Positions 17,693 through 25,255 of a stretch of DNA of 62,497 bases are shown here, piece by piece. Source of the DNA: JAXHTH01 sp034211115 (lineage in GTDB: Bacteria; Planctomycetota; Phycisphaerae; Phycisphaerales; SM1A02); assembly GCA_034211115.1 (NCBI GenBank), contig JAXHTH010000108.1:1-62497 (forward strand). The letters are read 5' to 3'. Below the pieces are notes generated by a model. It ran no database searches. It was not told where the DNA came from and saw only the letters and a list, made by a program, of their open reading frames with translations. The position numbers were made by a program, and so were the translations under genes. Positions within the stretch are counted from its first letter, which is position 1; each line of letters starts with the position of its first letter.

Positions 17693-18151
17693 TCAGGTGA
17701 TGAAGCGGATGATCATCGGGTAGCGGAAATAGGCGCCGTTGCTGGCCGCCACCGCGCCGCGGATCTGGGCGATGATGATCACGATGTGCCAGACGGCCAG
17801 GGCCAGCCAGCCCAGGCCGAAGGTGAGAAACCCCGCCACGGCCAGAATGATGCTCAGCAGCACTGCCGAAAGCTGCATGTTCAGCACCTCACGGCCATGG
17901 TCGTCGGCGAACGCGTACCGATCCTTGCAGATCAGCCACAGCACCGCGGGGGTGAAGACAAAGAGGAAGAACACGGCCCCGGCGAAGGGGGACAGATGCA
18001 TCGCGATGGCGAAGTTGCGATCCGCGTCCTCCAGCCGCTCGTGCCGAAGGGTGGGGCGGGCCGACCCCCCGCGCGGGGCTGTGCCCCGGGCCGTTTCCGG
18101 GGGCCGCACGCACGCGGCGGGGCGCTCGCAGGCATTGATGGCGATGCTCAT
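17693..18151 (-). CDS. DUF4870 membrane protein (tandem copy 3)
   Basis: A 152-aa DUF4870 paralogue, first of the three in transcription order. The lead of about 50 residues is Pro/Ala/Arg-rich and unlike the other copies; then NFAIAMHLSPFAGAVFFLFV, ICKDRYAFADDHGREVLNMQ and two further membrane segments end in RYPMIIRFIT. A 208-bp gap with two repeat arrays separates it from copy 2, so the cluster may be two transcripts. Function unknown. Confidence 0.83.
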   Translation of the reverse strand: MSIAINACERPAACVRPPETARGTAPRGGSARPTLRHERLEDADRNFAIAMHLSPFAGAVFFLFVFTPAVLWLICKDRYAFADDHGREVLNMQLSAVLLSIILAVAGFLTFGLGWLALAVWHIVIIIAQIRGAVAASNGAYFRYPMIIRFIT

Positions 18152-18267
18152 GACTGCCGCTCCACCGCCTTATACGGCTCCGCGGCCGGATGATTTCAGT
18201 TTTCGCCCATATTCCTGCCCGCGTCGGGCGCCGACTCGCCGTCCGGGGACCGGCTTCGCGAGGCGGT

Positions 18268-19269
18268 TCAGCTCGCCGCCTCCGCCCGTTGCTCGTCGGC
18301 ATCGGCATCCGCCTCCGGTCCGGCGTCCTCGGGCGCCTCGTCTTCGGCCCCGTCCTCGGCGTCCTCGTCCTCCGCCTCGCCCTTCTTGATCGGCTTCGCC
18401 TCCCTGTCCCACTGCTCGGGGTAGCGCTCCGAGGCCAGGGCGCCGACGATCAGGTGGACGTTGCGGAAGATGTAGTCATCGAGCTTGACCCGCGTGCCGT
18501 CCTTCAGCTCCACGTGCGCGATCGACTTGGACATCCACCGGCTCATGTCGATGTCGGCGATCTCCTCGTTCGGCCACCGCCCCTCGGGGGCGAAGAACGT
18601 GCCGTCCTCCTCGAGGCCGTACACCTGCTTGCTGCGTCGATAGAGCGGCCAGAAAAGGTAGAGCCCGAAGGGGATACAGGGGATAAACAGGAGCCCCTTG
18701 ACGTAGCGATCGTAGACGGCGGGCTGGGAGATGTTGCCCGTTTCGTCCACGCCCAGCCGGGCGAGTTCGTAGGCGGCGGCGAAGTTGCTGGACGCGCGCC
18801 GGCCCGGCTGCATCAGCTCCGCCTCGGCCAGCGCGCTCTGGAAGAGCACCATCAGGCCGAGCCAGCCTTCCTCGTTCTGCTTTCGGATCTGCGCGATGAC
18901 CTGCTCGAAGCGCTGCTTCTTGGCCTCGATCACCTCGTCCATGCTCGCCTGCTCCGGCTCGGTTTCGGCCGGCTCGTCCAGCTCGGCCGCTTCGAGCCCG
19001 CGGTCCCAGAGATCCTGGAGTTCGGCCTCGACCATCGCGCTGGCCGCGTCGATTTCCTCCCGCGTCTCGGGGGTTGCGGGATCCTCGCCCGCGGCCTGGA
19101 GGGCGTCCTTGACCGCGAGGCAGATCTGGCCGCGATGGAACGCCGTCTCCTTGCCCGGGATCGCGTAGAAGTAATCCCACACGCCCCAGACGCCGAGGAC
19201 GATGCTCACCAGCGCGATGATGACCATGCGGATCCAGTACTTGGGCTGAAGACGGGTCTTGAGGGCCAT
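18268..19269 (-). CDS. Membrane protein of unknown function
   Basis: A 333-aa protein I do not recognise. A membrane segment at about 14-34 (MVIIALVSIVLGVWGVWDYF) is followed by a charged helical region rich in Glu and Ala, a second hydrophobic stretch at about 190-212 (GLLFIPCIPFGLYLFWP), then a compact domain with EGRWPNEEIADIDMSRWMSK and VELKDGTRVKLDDYIF that looks like a PH-like or YcxB-like beta fold. The C-terminal 50 residues are almost entirely Asp, Glu and Ala. It lies upstream of the DUF4870 cluster on the same strand. Confidence 0.7.
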   Translation of the reverse strand: MALKTRLQPKYWIRMVIIALVSIVLGVWGVWDYFYAIPGKETAFHRGQICLAVKDALQAAGEDPATPETREEIDAASAMVEAELQDLWDRGLEAAELDEPAETEPEQASMDEVIEAKKQRFEQVIAQIRKQNEEGWLGLMVLFQSALAEAELMQPGRRASSNFAAAYELARLGVDETGNISQPAVYDRYVKGLLFIPCIPFGLYLFWPLYRRSKQVYGLEEDGTFFAPEGRWPNEEIADIDMSRWMSKSIAHVELKDGTRVKLDDYIFRNVHLIVGALASERYPEQWDREAKPIKKGEAEDEDAEDGAEDEAPEDAGPEADADADEQRAEAAS

Positions 19270-19693
19270 GGATGCTCTTCCGGGTGTCAGGCTGCGAAGG
19301 GCGGAGACCGGCCGTCTGGGAGGGTAGGTCGGCCGCCTGCTTGTGTCGGCTCATTCGTCCCGCCGCTGGAGTGGCCGGGGCCGGTGATACATCGGGTTCG
19401 TTCGATCCGTCTCCCGCGGCAGGGAGGTTCGGCCGGGTCGCGCGGTGGGATCGGGCGATAAACAGTTGCAGATGCTGAACTTGGACCTTATTGTCGAGAC
19501 GCGCTCAAGAGTTTGCCGAAACCGGGGGAATCTCCGGCGACGACGGCGCGTCTTTCCAATGGTACCGCAGGCCGTCGAGGCGAACAGCGCCCGGCACGGA
19601 CTCGCGGGACCGCAATCACCGTGTTGTACCCCGCCGGCCGTCGCGGGCGCTGAACCACCCGCTCGGCGAGGGCTCTGACAAGGGAGCTGATCC
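19270..19693. other. 424-bp divergent intergenic region
   Basis: It separates the minus-strand membrane protein from the plus-strand glycine-zipper gene. I see no convincing gene. It holds a weak sigma-70-like pair at 19,466-19,494 and an unusually AT-richer stretch around 19,455-19,560. Short frames exist but lack coding character or a family match. Confidence 0.5.
19466..19494 (+). promoter_or_regulatory. Weak sigma-70-like promoter candidate
   Basis: TTGCAG and TATTGT are separated by 17 bp, about 200 bp before the glycine-zipper gene. It does not fit the TAnnMT pattern and is tentative. Confidence 0.22.
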
Positions 19694-19960
19694 ATGAACC
19701 GCACGTCGACCATCAGAAAACTTCGTTCGCTGGGCCTTGCCGCCGCCCTCGCGGGGTCCGCGATGCTCGTCAGCGGCTGCAACGACGCCCAGTCCGGTGC
19801 GCTGCTGGGCGCGGGCGTGGGCGCCCTGGCCGGACAGGCCATCGGCGGCGACACCGAGGCCACCCTCATCGGGGCCGGCGTCGGCACCGGGGCCGGCTAC
19901 ATCATCGGAAATGAATCCGATAAGGAAAAAGCCAAGCGCCGCGGCAATTACGACTATTGA
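19694..19960 (+). CDS. Glycine-zipper lipoprotein
   Basis: A small (88 aa) exported lipoprotein. The signal ends in AMLVSGCN, a good lipobox, and the mature part is a glycine-zipper: ALLGAGVGALAGQAIGG and LIGAGVGTGAGYIIG form two Gly-rich hydrophobic helices. Related Gly-zipper 2TM proteins are often envelope-stress or outer-membrane lipoproteins of unknown mechanism. The C-terminus (ESDKEKAKRRGNYDY) is charged. The start is supported by a GGAG 8-10 nt upstream. A GATAAGC/GATGAGC array begins immediately after the stop codon. Confidence 0.85.
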   Translation: MNRTSTIRKLRSLGLAAALAGSAMLVSGCNDAQSGALLGAGVGALAGQAIGGDTEATLIGAGVGTGAGYIIGNESDKEKAKRRGNYDY

Positions 19961-19990
19961 GCGATAGGCGATAAGCGATGAGCGATGAGG
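19961..19990. repeat. GATAAGC/GATGAGC tandem array
   Basis: Four degenerate copies of an 8-9 bp unit (GCGATAGG, CGATAAG, CGATGAG, CGATGAGG) start directly after the TGA of the glycine-zipper gene. The same unit type occurs at 32,093 and 49,801. Confidence 0.8.
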
Positions 19991-19993
19991 TCG

Positions 19994-20020
19994 CCGTTTC
20001 GCGACGCGGTTCACCCGCGT
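19994..20020. repeat. Single copy of the dispersed REP-like half-site
   Basis: This 27-bp sequence is identical to the left arm of the inverted pair at 32,139-32,165. No inverted partner is found within the gap, so the unit can exist alone. Confidence 0.8.
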
Positions 20021-20052
20021 GCTGAGCGCCCATGAGGGCCGCGTGGCAACGC
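20021..20052. repeat. 32-nt block shared with 49,872
   Basis: It matches 49,872-49,903 at 28 of 32 positions, including the terminal CCGCGTGGCAACGC. In both places it follows a GATAAGC-type array after a gene end. Confidence 0.75.
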
Positions 20053-20303
20053 GAGGTCCGCCGACAGCCAGCAACCAACACCCCGCCCCCGTTGATGCGA
20101 AGAGCCAAGGCTGGGGCGGTTGTTGTTGCCGCGCGAGAAAAAACCCCGAAACCGCGCAGGCCCGCCTCACCGCCGGCGTATCCGTCCCCCGGAGGCCGGG
20201 GCGCCGCGTCGCGCCCCGCGCCGGAGAACAACGGGTCCTTTCGGGTCCGGGGGATTGCTCCTTCTTCCGTGACCGGATCGCGCGATCGCGCCCCTGCGGG
20301 TCG

Positions 20304-20876
20304 TCACTCCTCCTCCGACCAGATCCCCCGGCCCTGACGGCGGGCGGTGTTCTCCAGTTGCGCGTAGCGCGTGAGCTTCGCGTGCGGCCAGCGGTCGTCG
20401 GCGACGGCCAGGCCCGCGGCGAGCAGCGCTTCGTTCAGAAAGGACCCGTCCGGCAGCTCGACGTGCGCCAGCACCCGGCCGAACACGCCGCGCGTCGAGT
20501 GCGGCTCCAGCCAGAGGGTGATCGTCGCATCCTCCGTCAGGTCGAGCGTCAGCTCGGTCGCCTCCTCGGCCCACGGCTCGGCGGGCTGACGCGGACGCGC
20601 CGGCTCCGGGCAGTCGATCCCGCACAGACGCACGCGCGTGGTGGGACGATCGTGCAGGGCGTCGGGCAGGTCGACCTCGATCGTGTCGCCGTCGAGGACG
20701 GCGACGACGCGCGCCTCCATGCCGTGATAGACGGCCATGTCATCGCCGCGGCGGGCGAGCAGGCAGCCGGAGCGATCGGCGATGATGAGCAGGCCCAGCG
20801 CGGCGAGCACGCCGAGCCCGATGAGGCGGCGTCGGCGTTTCCAGCGTTTCGTGCTGCGCTTCTTTTTCTGCTTCAT
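20304..20876 (-). CDS. Membrane-anchored staphylococcal-nuclease-like protein
   Basis: A 190-aa protein with a very basic N-terminus (KQKKKRSTKRWKRRRR), one membrane segment (about 18-33), then a thermonuclease (SNase) fold. VVAVLDGDTIEVDL and VRLCGIDCPEP carry the metal-binding Asp and catalytic Arg region; GVFGRVLAHVELPDG and LLAAGLAVADDRWPH follow. Family members cleave DNA or RNA with calcium. The anchor implies a periplasmic or surface location. It is the last gene of a four-gene minus-strand run, 14 bp after the preceding gene. Confidence 0.88.
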   Translation of the reverse strand: MKQKKKRSTKRWKRRRRLIGLGVLAALGLLIIADRSGCLLARRGDDMAVYHGMEARVVAVLDGDTIEVDLPDALHDRPTTRVRLCGIDCPEPARPRQPAEPWAEEATELTLDLTEDATITLWLEPHSTRGVFGRVLAHVELPDGSFLNEALLAAGLAVADDRWPHAKLTRYAQLENTARRQGRGIWSEEE

Positions 20877-20890
20877 GACCCCCGGGCGGG

Positions 20891-21595
20891 TCAGGACTTG
20901 CTCTTCGATCCGGCGCGGCGTTTGCCGCCCCGGTTCGTCTCGCCGCCCGCCTCCTCCTGCTGGGCCTGCTTGCAGACCTCTTCCAGTGCGTGGTGCAGCC
21001 CCTCGTGATCGGGGATCGTCTCCAGCCGATTGAGCAGCGCATCGAGGCGCTTGAGCGTGGGCAACGCGGGATCGAGGCTGATGATGGCGAACTCGCCCAG
21101 CGCTTCCATCGCGCCGATGAACCACGCCATGTCCGGGTGATCCGGATCGGGCGGCTCATCGACCTTGGTGCGGATCGTCACCCCCGGCGCGATGGCGACG
21201 ATCGGGCACAGCCCGAGGCTCGTCTTCGGCTCGCGGCACAGGACCGCGGCCGGAATCTCGCGCTCCAGGGCCATGAGCCGCAGGCGGCGGGCGTCGGCCC
21301 CGACCTGAGGCGGGCGGACGAGATAACAGCCCGGCTCGATCGTCATGTCCTCTTCGATGGGCGTCTCCACCACCGTGACATCCTCGACATCCAGCGCCTG
21401 CTGCAGCCGCTGGCGGCGCGCTTCCCACAGCGGCATGATGATGCGGGCCATGCGGCCGAAGTCATCGTCGTCGCGGGCCATCGTCAGCGCCTCCCGCGCC
21501 TGGCGTTCGGCCTGGAAGTACGCGGTCTGCACCAGCGCCTGGCTGGCCTGTTCCATCAGGGCATCGATCGATTCGGAATCGCGAGCGGCGGGCAT
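20891..21595 (-). CDS. Unknown protein, operon with nuclease
   Basis: A soluble protein of about 234 aa starting at MPAARDSESIDAL. The first 60 residues are helical and TPR-like (ALVQTAYFQAERQAREALTM and the following helix). A middle beta-rich part has EPGCYLVRPPQVGADARRLR and APGVTIRTKVDEPPDP; a helical C-terminus ends in a Lys/Arg/Gly-rich tail. I do not recognise a family. Its start is 2 bp from the stop of the upstream gene, so the pair must be co-expressed. Confidence 0.7.
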   Translation of the reverse strand: MPAARDSESIDALMEQASQALVQTAYFQAERQAREALTMARDDDDFGRMARIIMPLWEARRQRLQQALDVEDVTVVETPIEEDMTIEPGCYLVRPPQVGADARRLRLMALEREIPAAVLCREPKTSLGLCPIVAIAPGVTIRTKVDEPPDPDHPDMAWFIGAMEALGEFAIISLDPALPTLKRLDALLNRLETIPDHEGLHHALEEVCKQAQQEEAGGETNRGGKRRAGSKSKS

Positions 21596-21597
21596 GG

Positions 21598-22212
21598 TCA
21601 GGTCGTTTCTCGCTCGATGTATTGCTGCATGTCGCTGAGCAGCTCGCGCCACTCGCCGACCACTGTGGGCAGCTCGTAGAGCAGGGTGTCGGAGATGGAC
21701 GCGGGATCGTCGGACTGCACGGCGTCGCGCAGCGTCTGGAGGCGCTCCTTGAGCCGTTCGATGATGCGTGGCAGCGGCTCGCCGGACTCGCCAAGGCCGG
21801 CCTCGAGGTCCATCTCCAGTGCCTCGGCGGATCGGGCCACCGCTTCGAGGACGGTCAGCCAGATGTTGACCGCCTCGGCGATGCGCTCCTTCGCCTGCGC
21901 CGCCTGATCGGTCTGGATGAGTTCGGCCGCCTCGCGCTGAAGATCATCGGCGTGCGCCAACACTTCGGAGGCGTCGCTGAGCGTGCGCAGGACGAGCGCC
22001 TTGCGGTCGGCGGTGGTGCAGTGGACTTCCCCCGCGGTCCCCGCGCAGAGCGATTCGGAGCTGAGCTGGGCTTCATCCCAGCGCTCGCCGTCGACGGTCA
22101 CCTCGATGATGAGCCGGCCGCGCTGCTGGGCGAGGGCCGCGGCGCCGCGGATCGCTTCGCTGATCGAGGCGGCTTCGATATCGCACGGTTGCTCATCGAG
22201 GAGGACACGCAT
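21598..22212 (-). CDS. Unknown helical protein
   Basis: A 204-aa protein from MRVLLDEQPCDI. The first 70 residues form a small alpha/beta part (ISEAIRGAAALAQQRGRLII, VTVDGERWDE); the rest is mostly amphipathic helix with heptad character (about 85-175), ending YELPTVVGEWRELLSDMQQY. No family recognised. It lies 2 bp upstream of the previous entry in the same operon. The longer upstream frame is rejected because a Met start at 22,212 fits the gap to the next gene. Confidence 0.68.
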   Translation of the reverse strand: MRVLLDEQPCDIEAASISEAIRGAAALAQQRGRLIIEVTVDGERWDEAQLSSESLCAGTAGEVHCTTADRKALVLRTLSDASEVLAHADDLQREAAELIQTDQAAQAKERIAEAVNIWLTVLEAVARSAEALEMDLEAGLGESGEPLPRIIERLKERLQTLRDAVQSDDPASISDTLLYELPTVVGEWRELLSDMQQYIERETT

Positions 22213-22292
22213 GAAAAACCTCTTCCTGCTGCGGCCGTGGCGGGCGCGGAACGAAACGGGCGGACCGGAAAAACCGGCGGCCTCGGACCGCT

Positions 22293-22865
22293 TCACCGGG
22301 CAAACGCGTCGGCGACCTCGTCGGCGAGCACCTGGTTGCCGAAGCTGACGCGGATCGCCCCCTCGGGGACGATCTCCACCAGCAGCGGGGCGGCGGTCGT
22401 CGCGAGCATCAGTCCCTGCTCCGCCCGGTCGGCATCGGTCAGCAGCGCCCGCATCAGGGCGATGATCGTCTGGTAATCGCCCGGCTCGCAGAGCAGCGGA
22501 TCGCGGGTGTTCAGCTCGACCGTGGCCGTCGTCTCGAACTCCTGCCAGTCCTCGTTTTCGGCCAGCGAAAAGGCGACGGCGTCGAAGACGTGCCGCCACT
22601 TGCTCACCGGGATGAGCAGCACCTGATTGAGTCGAAGCTGCTGGATGAGTTCGGCGACCGCGGCCGCCAGCCCGTCCGGCTCGACGGTGATCACCCTCGC
22701 CTCGGCCTCGGGCTCGGCCTCCGTCTGGGCCGTGGTCAGATGGACGCGCACCACGTCGCTGCTGTCGGCCATCTGAAGGTAGACCCGGTCATCCTCCTGC
22801 GGCGCCGGCGTGACACCCTGCTCCGCCAGCAGATTCATCACTTCGCTTTCGGGAACGAATTCCAC
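22293..22865 (-). CDS. Unknown protein, probable GTG start
   Basis: About 190 aa. The GTG at 22,865 (reading VEFVPESEVMNLL) has GGAG 8 nt upstream on the coding strand and is preferred over a Met start at 22,838. The protein has an N-terminal segment with DDRVYLQMADSSDVVRVHL, a helix (LAAAVAELIQQLRLNQVLLI), and a C-terminal ATTAAPLLVEIVPEGAIRVS. No family recognised. It heads the minus-strand four-gene run ending with the nuclease. Confidence 0.62.
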   Translation of the reverse strand: MEFVPESEVMNLLAEQGVTPAPQEDDRVYLQMADSSDVVRVHLTTAQTEAEPEAEARVITVEPDGLAAAVAELIQQLRLNQVLLIPVSKWRHVFDAVAFSLAENEDWQEFETTATVELNTRDPLLCEPGDYQTIIALMRALLTDADRAEQGLMLATTAAPLLVEIVPEGAIRVSFGNQVLADEVADAFAR

Positions 22866-22916
22866 CTCGCTGTCTCCCGGCGCTGCTGCGCCGCCTGGGG
22901 CCTGAACGTGCGGCGC

Positions 22917-22922
22917 ATACTG
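22917..22922 (-). promoter_or_regulatory. Possible -10 element (TACAGT) for the nuclease operon
   Basis: CCGG-TACAGT on the minus strand lies 51 nt before the GTG at 22,865. It differs from the TAnnMT signature at one position. Confidence 0.3.
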
Positions 22923-23008
22923 TACCGGAAAACGGGGCCGGTCAACACCGCGGCGGCGGGGGAAGCTCGCCCGTGCCACGCGCCGGGGCGCGGGGCGGGC
23001 AAATCGTC

Positions 23009-23014
23009 TACCAT
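23009..23014 (+). promoter_or_regulatory. Predicted -10 element (TACCAT) of the phosphatase-rpiB pair
   Basis: GTC-TACCAT ends 35 nt before the ATG at 23,050; a GAGGAGAG Shine-Dalgarno sequence lies between. Confidence 0.5.
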
Positions 23015-23049
23015 GCCCCGCCCACGCCCTCCGTGAGGAGAGAGCACGC

Positions 23050-23538
23050 ATGGATACGATCCTCTTCGTGTGCACCGGCAACACCTGCCGCAGCCCGATG
23101 GCCGAGGCGATCGCCCATCATTGCCTCGACGCGGGCCTGCTCGACGACGGCGGGCGGTACCAGGCCGCCTCGGCGGGCGTGCGGGCCGAGGCCGGCTCGC
23201 CCCCCTCCCCCGAGGCCCTCGCCGCCCTCAAACGCCTGGGCGTCGACCACAGCGGCCGCTCCAAGCCCCTCAGCGCCGAGATGATCCGCAAGGCCCGCGT
23301 CGTCCTCTGCATGACCGACGGGCACGTCGAGACGGCCCGCGAACTCGTCGGCGACGAGCCCGAGGAGGCGGCGAAGATCCTCCAGCTCGATCCCCAGCAG
23401 AACATCGCCGATCCCATCGGGCGGGGGCAGGATGCGTATGATTCGCTGGCGCAACGGTTTATGAACATCGTCCCCGAACGGCTCAAGGAGGTCCTCGCCC
23501 GTGAAGATCGCGCTGGGATCCGACCACCGCGGCGTTGA
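23050..23538 (+). CDS. Low-molecular-weight protein phosphatase (YwlE/Ptp-like)
   Basis: A 162-aa LMW phosphatase. The P-loop is VCTGNTCRSPMAEAIA at residues 6-21, with the nucleophilic Cys and Arg of CxxxxCR(S/T), and the general-acid Asp is in NIADPIG near the C-terminus. CTGNTCRSP with Thr in the loop favours the YwlE (protein-arginine phosphatase) side over tyrosine phosphatases, though this cannot be settled from sequence. Its 3' end overlaps rpiB by 38 bp, so the two are coupled; this pairing is common in bacteria. Confidence 0.88.
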   Translation: MDTILFVCTGNTCRSPMAEAIAHHCLDAGLLDDGGRYQAASAGVRAEAGSPPSPEALAALKRLGVDHSGRSKPLSAEMIRKARVVLCMTDGHVETARELVGDEPEEAAKILQLDPQQNIADPIGRGQDAYDSLAQRFMNIVPERLKEVLAREDRAGIRPPRR

Positions 23539-23980
23539 CATGGTCCGCAGCCTCGTCGAGCACCTCCGTCAGGCCGGCCACGAGCCGACCGTGCTCGGCG
23601 ACAGCTCCGGCGAGCCGTGCGACTATCCGGATATCGCCCACCTCGTGGCCCGGGCGGTCGTCGATGGCGAGGCGGCGTTCGGCATCCTCGTCTGCGGCTC
23701 CGGGATCGGCATGTCGATGGCGGCGAACAAGGTCCCGGGCGTCCGGGCCGCCCTCGCCCACGACGAGTTCACGGCCGAGATGGGCCGCCGGCACAACGAC
23801 GCCAACGTCCTCTGCATGTCCGGCGATCTCTCGACCATCGAGCAGGCCCGCGCGATGACCGATGCGTTCCTGGGCGCGACCTTCGAAGGCGGCCGCCACG
23901 CCCGCCGCGTCAACAAGCTCGCCGCCATCGAACGAGGGGAAGACCCGGCGGAAGTCAAAGAGGCCGCGGGGAAGGGGTGA
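23501..23980 (+). CDS. rpiB: Ribose-5-phosphate isomerase B
   Basis: Interconverts ribose 5-phosphate and ribulose 5-phosphate in the pentose phosphate pathway. The 159-aa protein starts with GTG (KIALGSDHRGVDM) and keeps the RpiB/LacAB features: SDHRG, DYPDIAHLVARAV, GILVCGSGIGMSMAANK with the active-site Cys, and ARRVNKLAAIE. The GTG start is preceded by AAGGAG about 12-17 bp upstream inside the phosphatase gene, giving a 38-bp overlap. Confidence 0.95.
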   Translation: MKIALGSDHRGVDMVRSLVEHLRQAGHEPTVLGDSSGEPCDYPDIAHLVARAVVDGEAAFGILVCGSGIGMSMAANKVPGVRAALAHDEFTAEMGRRHNDANVLCMSGDLSTIEQARAMTDAFLGATFEGGRHARRVNKLAAIERGEDPAEVKEAAGKG

Positions 23981-24068
23981 GCGTGCGCGCCTTGCTTCGA
24001 CGACACTCTCCTCATCCTCGGAGCGCCGCCTGCGGTTTCGCAATCCCCCCGTGCCGAGTTCCGAACGC

Positions 24069-24590
24069 CTACTGCCGCTCGCGCCCGCTGATGAGGCGGA
24101 CCTGGCGGGTCATCATGGATGACAGGGTCCGGGCGTCGGTTTCCAGGGCCGCGATCTCGCTTTCCAGGGAGGCGGCGGCGAGGATGTCCGACAGCACGGG
24201 GGGCGCGGCGGGTGGCGTGCTCGTCTCTGCCGGCGTCACCTCCCCTTGGGACTCGCGGTCGTCGCTGAGCGTTTTCGCGATTTCGCCGTGATCGCCGGCG
24301 GGCGTCGGCGCTTCGACGCCTCCTAGCGGCCCCTGCAGAACCAGCGCGGCCCAGGTGGTGATGAGCAGGGCCAGGCACGCCGCGGCGAGGGCCAGGCCGT
24401 GCGGCACGCGCCCGAGGCCCCCGGAAGGCGCATCGCCGGCCGCGTGCTCGTCCGCAGCGACGCGGGCGAGGGCACGCATCGTCCGCTCGTGCAGGTCCGC
24501 CGGCGGATCGCGGCGCCACGCCTCCGCCTCGGCGCGGAGGCGCTCGTCCACGACCATCAGTTCATCATCGCTGATCGGGTGTTCAGACAT
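24069..24590 (-). CDS. Probable membrane anti-sigma factor
   Basis: A 173-aa protein with a cytoplasmic N-terminal part (SDDELMVVDERLRAEAEAWR), one membrane helix at about 66-88 (ALAAACLALLITTWAALVL) and an exported Glu/Thr/Pro-rich tail ending in a helix. No zinc-binding His/Cys motif is seen. It overlaps the ECF sigma gene by 8 bp, the usual position of an anti-sigma factor. The assignment rests on topology and context, not on a recognised domain. Confidence 0.65.
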   Translation of the reverse strand: MSEHPISDDELMVVDERLRAEAEAWRRDPPADLHERTMRALARVAADEHAAGDAPSGGLGRVPHGLALAAACLALLITTWAALVLQGPLGGVEAPTPAGDHGEIAKTLSDDRESQGEVTPAETSTPPAAPPVLSDILAAASLESEIAALETDARTLSSMMTRQVRLISGRERQ

Positions 24591-25248
24591 CGGTGTGAGC
24601 TCCCGGAACTGTTGTCGTGGATGTTTCCGTCGGCGCCGCCGGACTCATCGCGGCGTCGCCGATCTCAATCGATTCATCATCGGGCAGGCACCGCGCCAGC
24701 CTCTGCCGCGCGCGGTGGAGGATGACGCGGATGTTGACGGTCGTCCGGTTCATGATGCGCGCGATCTCCGGGGCGGGCATGTTCTCGGCGTAGCGCAGCC
24801 AGAGGGCGGCGCGTTCGACATCGCCGAGGTTCGACGCGGCGAGGGCCCAGATGTTGCCGTTTCTGAGGCGAACTCGGCGCAACTCGGCCGGATCCGCCGC
24901 GCTCCGTTCGGGCTCGCCCGTCAGCGGCAACTCGCGCCGGCGCGCCATCGCGCGCTGATGGCTGACCGCCAGGCGTGAGGCGATGGTGAACAGCCACGTC
25001 GAGAACCGCCAGGCCGGATCGTAGCGATCGAGGCTCCGCCACGCGCGGAGGAACGCCTCCTGGGCGAGATCATCGGCATCACTTGCGCAGCCGGTGCGCT
25101 GGCGCAGGAAGTTGAACAGGCGCCCCTGATACAGGCGGACCAGCTCGCTGAAGGCCTCCAGCGAGCCGGTCCGGGCGCGATCGACGAGCATCTGCTCGGC
25201 CGGGGGGCGTCGTCGCGCGGGGTGGGGTTCCTGCGTTCGATCCTGCAT
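24583..25248 (-). CDS. ECF-type RNA polymerase sigma factor
   Basis: A 221-aa extracytoplasmic-function sigma factor starting at MQDRTQEPHP. Region 2: FSELVRLYQGRLFNFLRQ, DADDLAQEAFLRAWRSLDRY, FSTWLFTIASRLAVSHQR. Region 4: LWLRYAENMPAPEIARIMN and TTVNIRVILHRARQRLARC. It lies between a gene for an exported protein (8 bp upstream) and a presumed anti-sigma gene overlapping its end, so all three are probably one transcript. The signal sensed is unknown. Confidence 0.92.
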   Translation of the reverse strand: MQDRTQEPHPARRRPPAEQMLVDRARTGSLEAFSELVRLYQGRLFNFLRQRTGCASDADDLAQEAFLRAWRSLDRYDPAWRFSTWLFTIASRLAVSHQRAMARRRELPLTGEPERSAADPAELRRVRLRNGNIWALAASNLGDVERAALWLRYAENMPAPEIARIMNRTTVNIRVILHRARQRLARCLPDDESIEIGDAAMSPAAPTETSTTTVPGAHTDV

Positions 25249-25255
25249 GGGCGGC

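Larger units (their letters stand above)
19961..20303. other. 343-bp convergent intergenic region rich in repeats
   Basis: Between the convergent glycine-zipper and nuclease genes. In order it holds a short-period array (19,961-19,990), a single REP-like half-site (19,994-20,020), a 32-nt block shared with 49,872 (20,021-20,052), a CAACCAACACCCC / GGGGCGG..TTGTTG imperfect inverted repeat near 20,070-20,130, and GC-rich palindromes to the end. I see no gene in it. Confidence 0.6.

Noticed and set aside
18249..18270. A possible sixth copy of the dispersed half-site
   Set aside because: It overlaps a stop codon, has several mismatches and lacks an inverted partner; noted only as a weak candidate.
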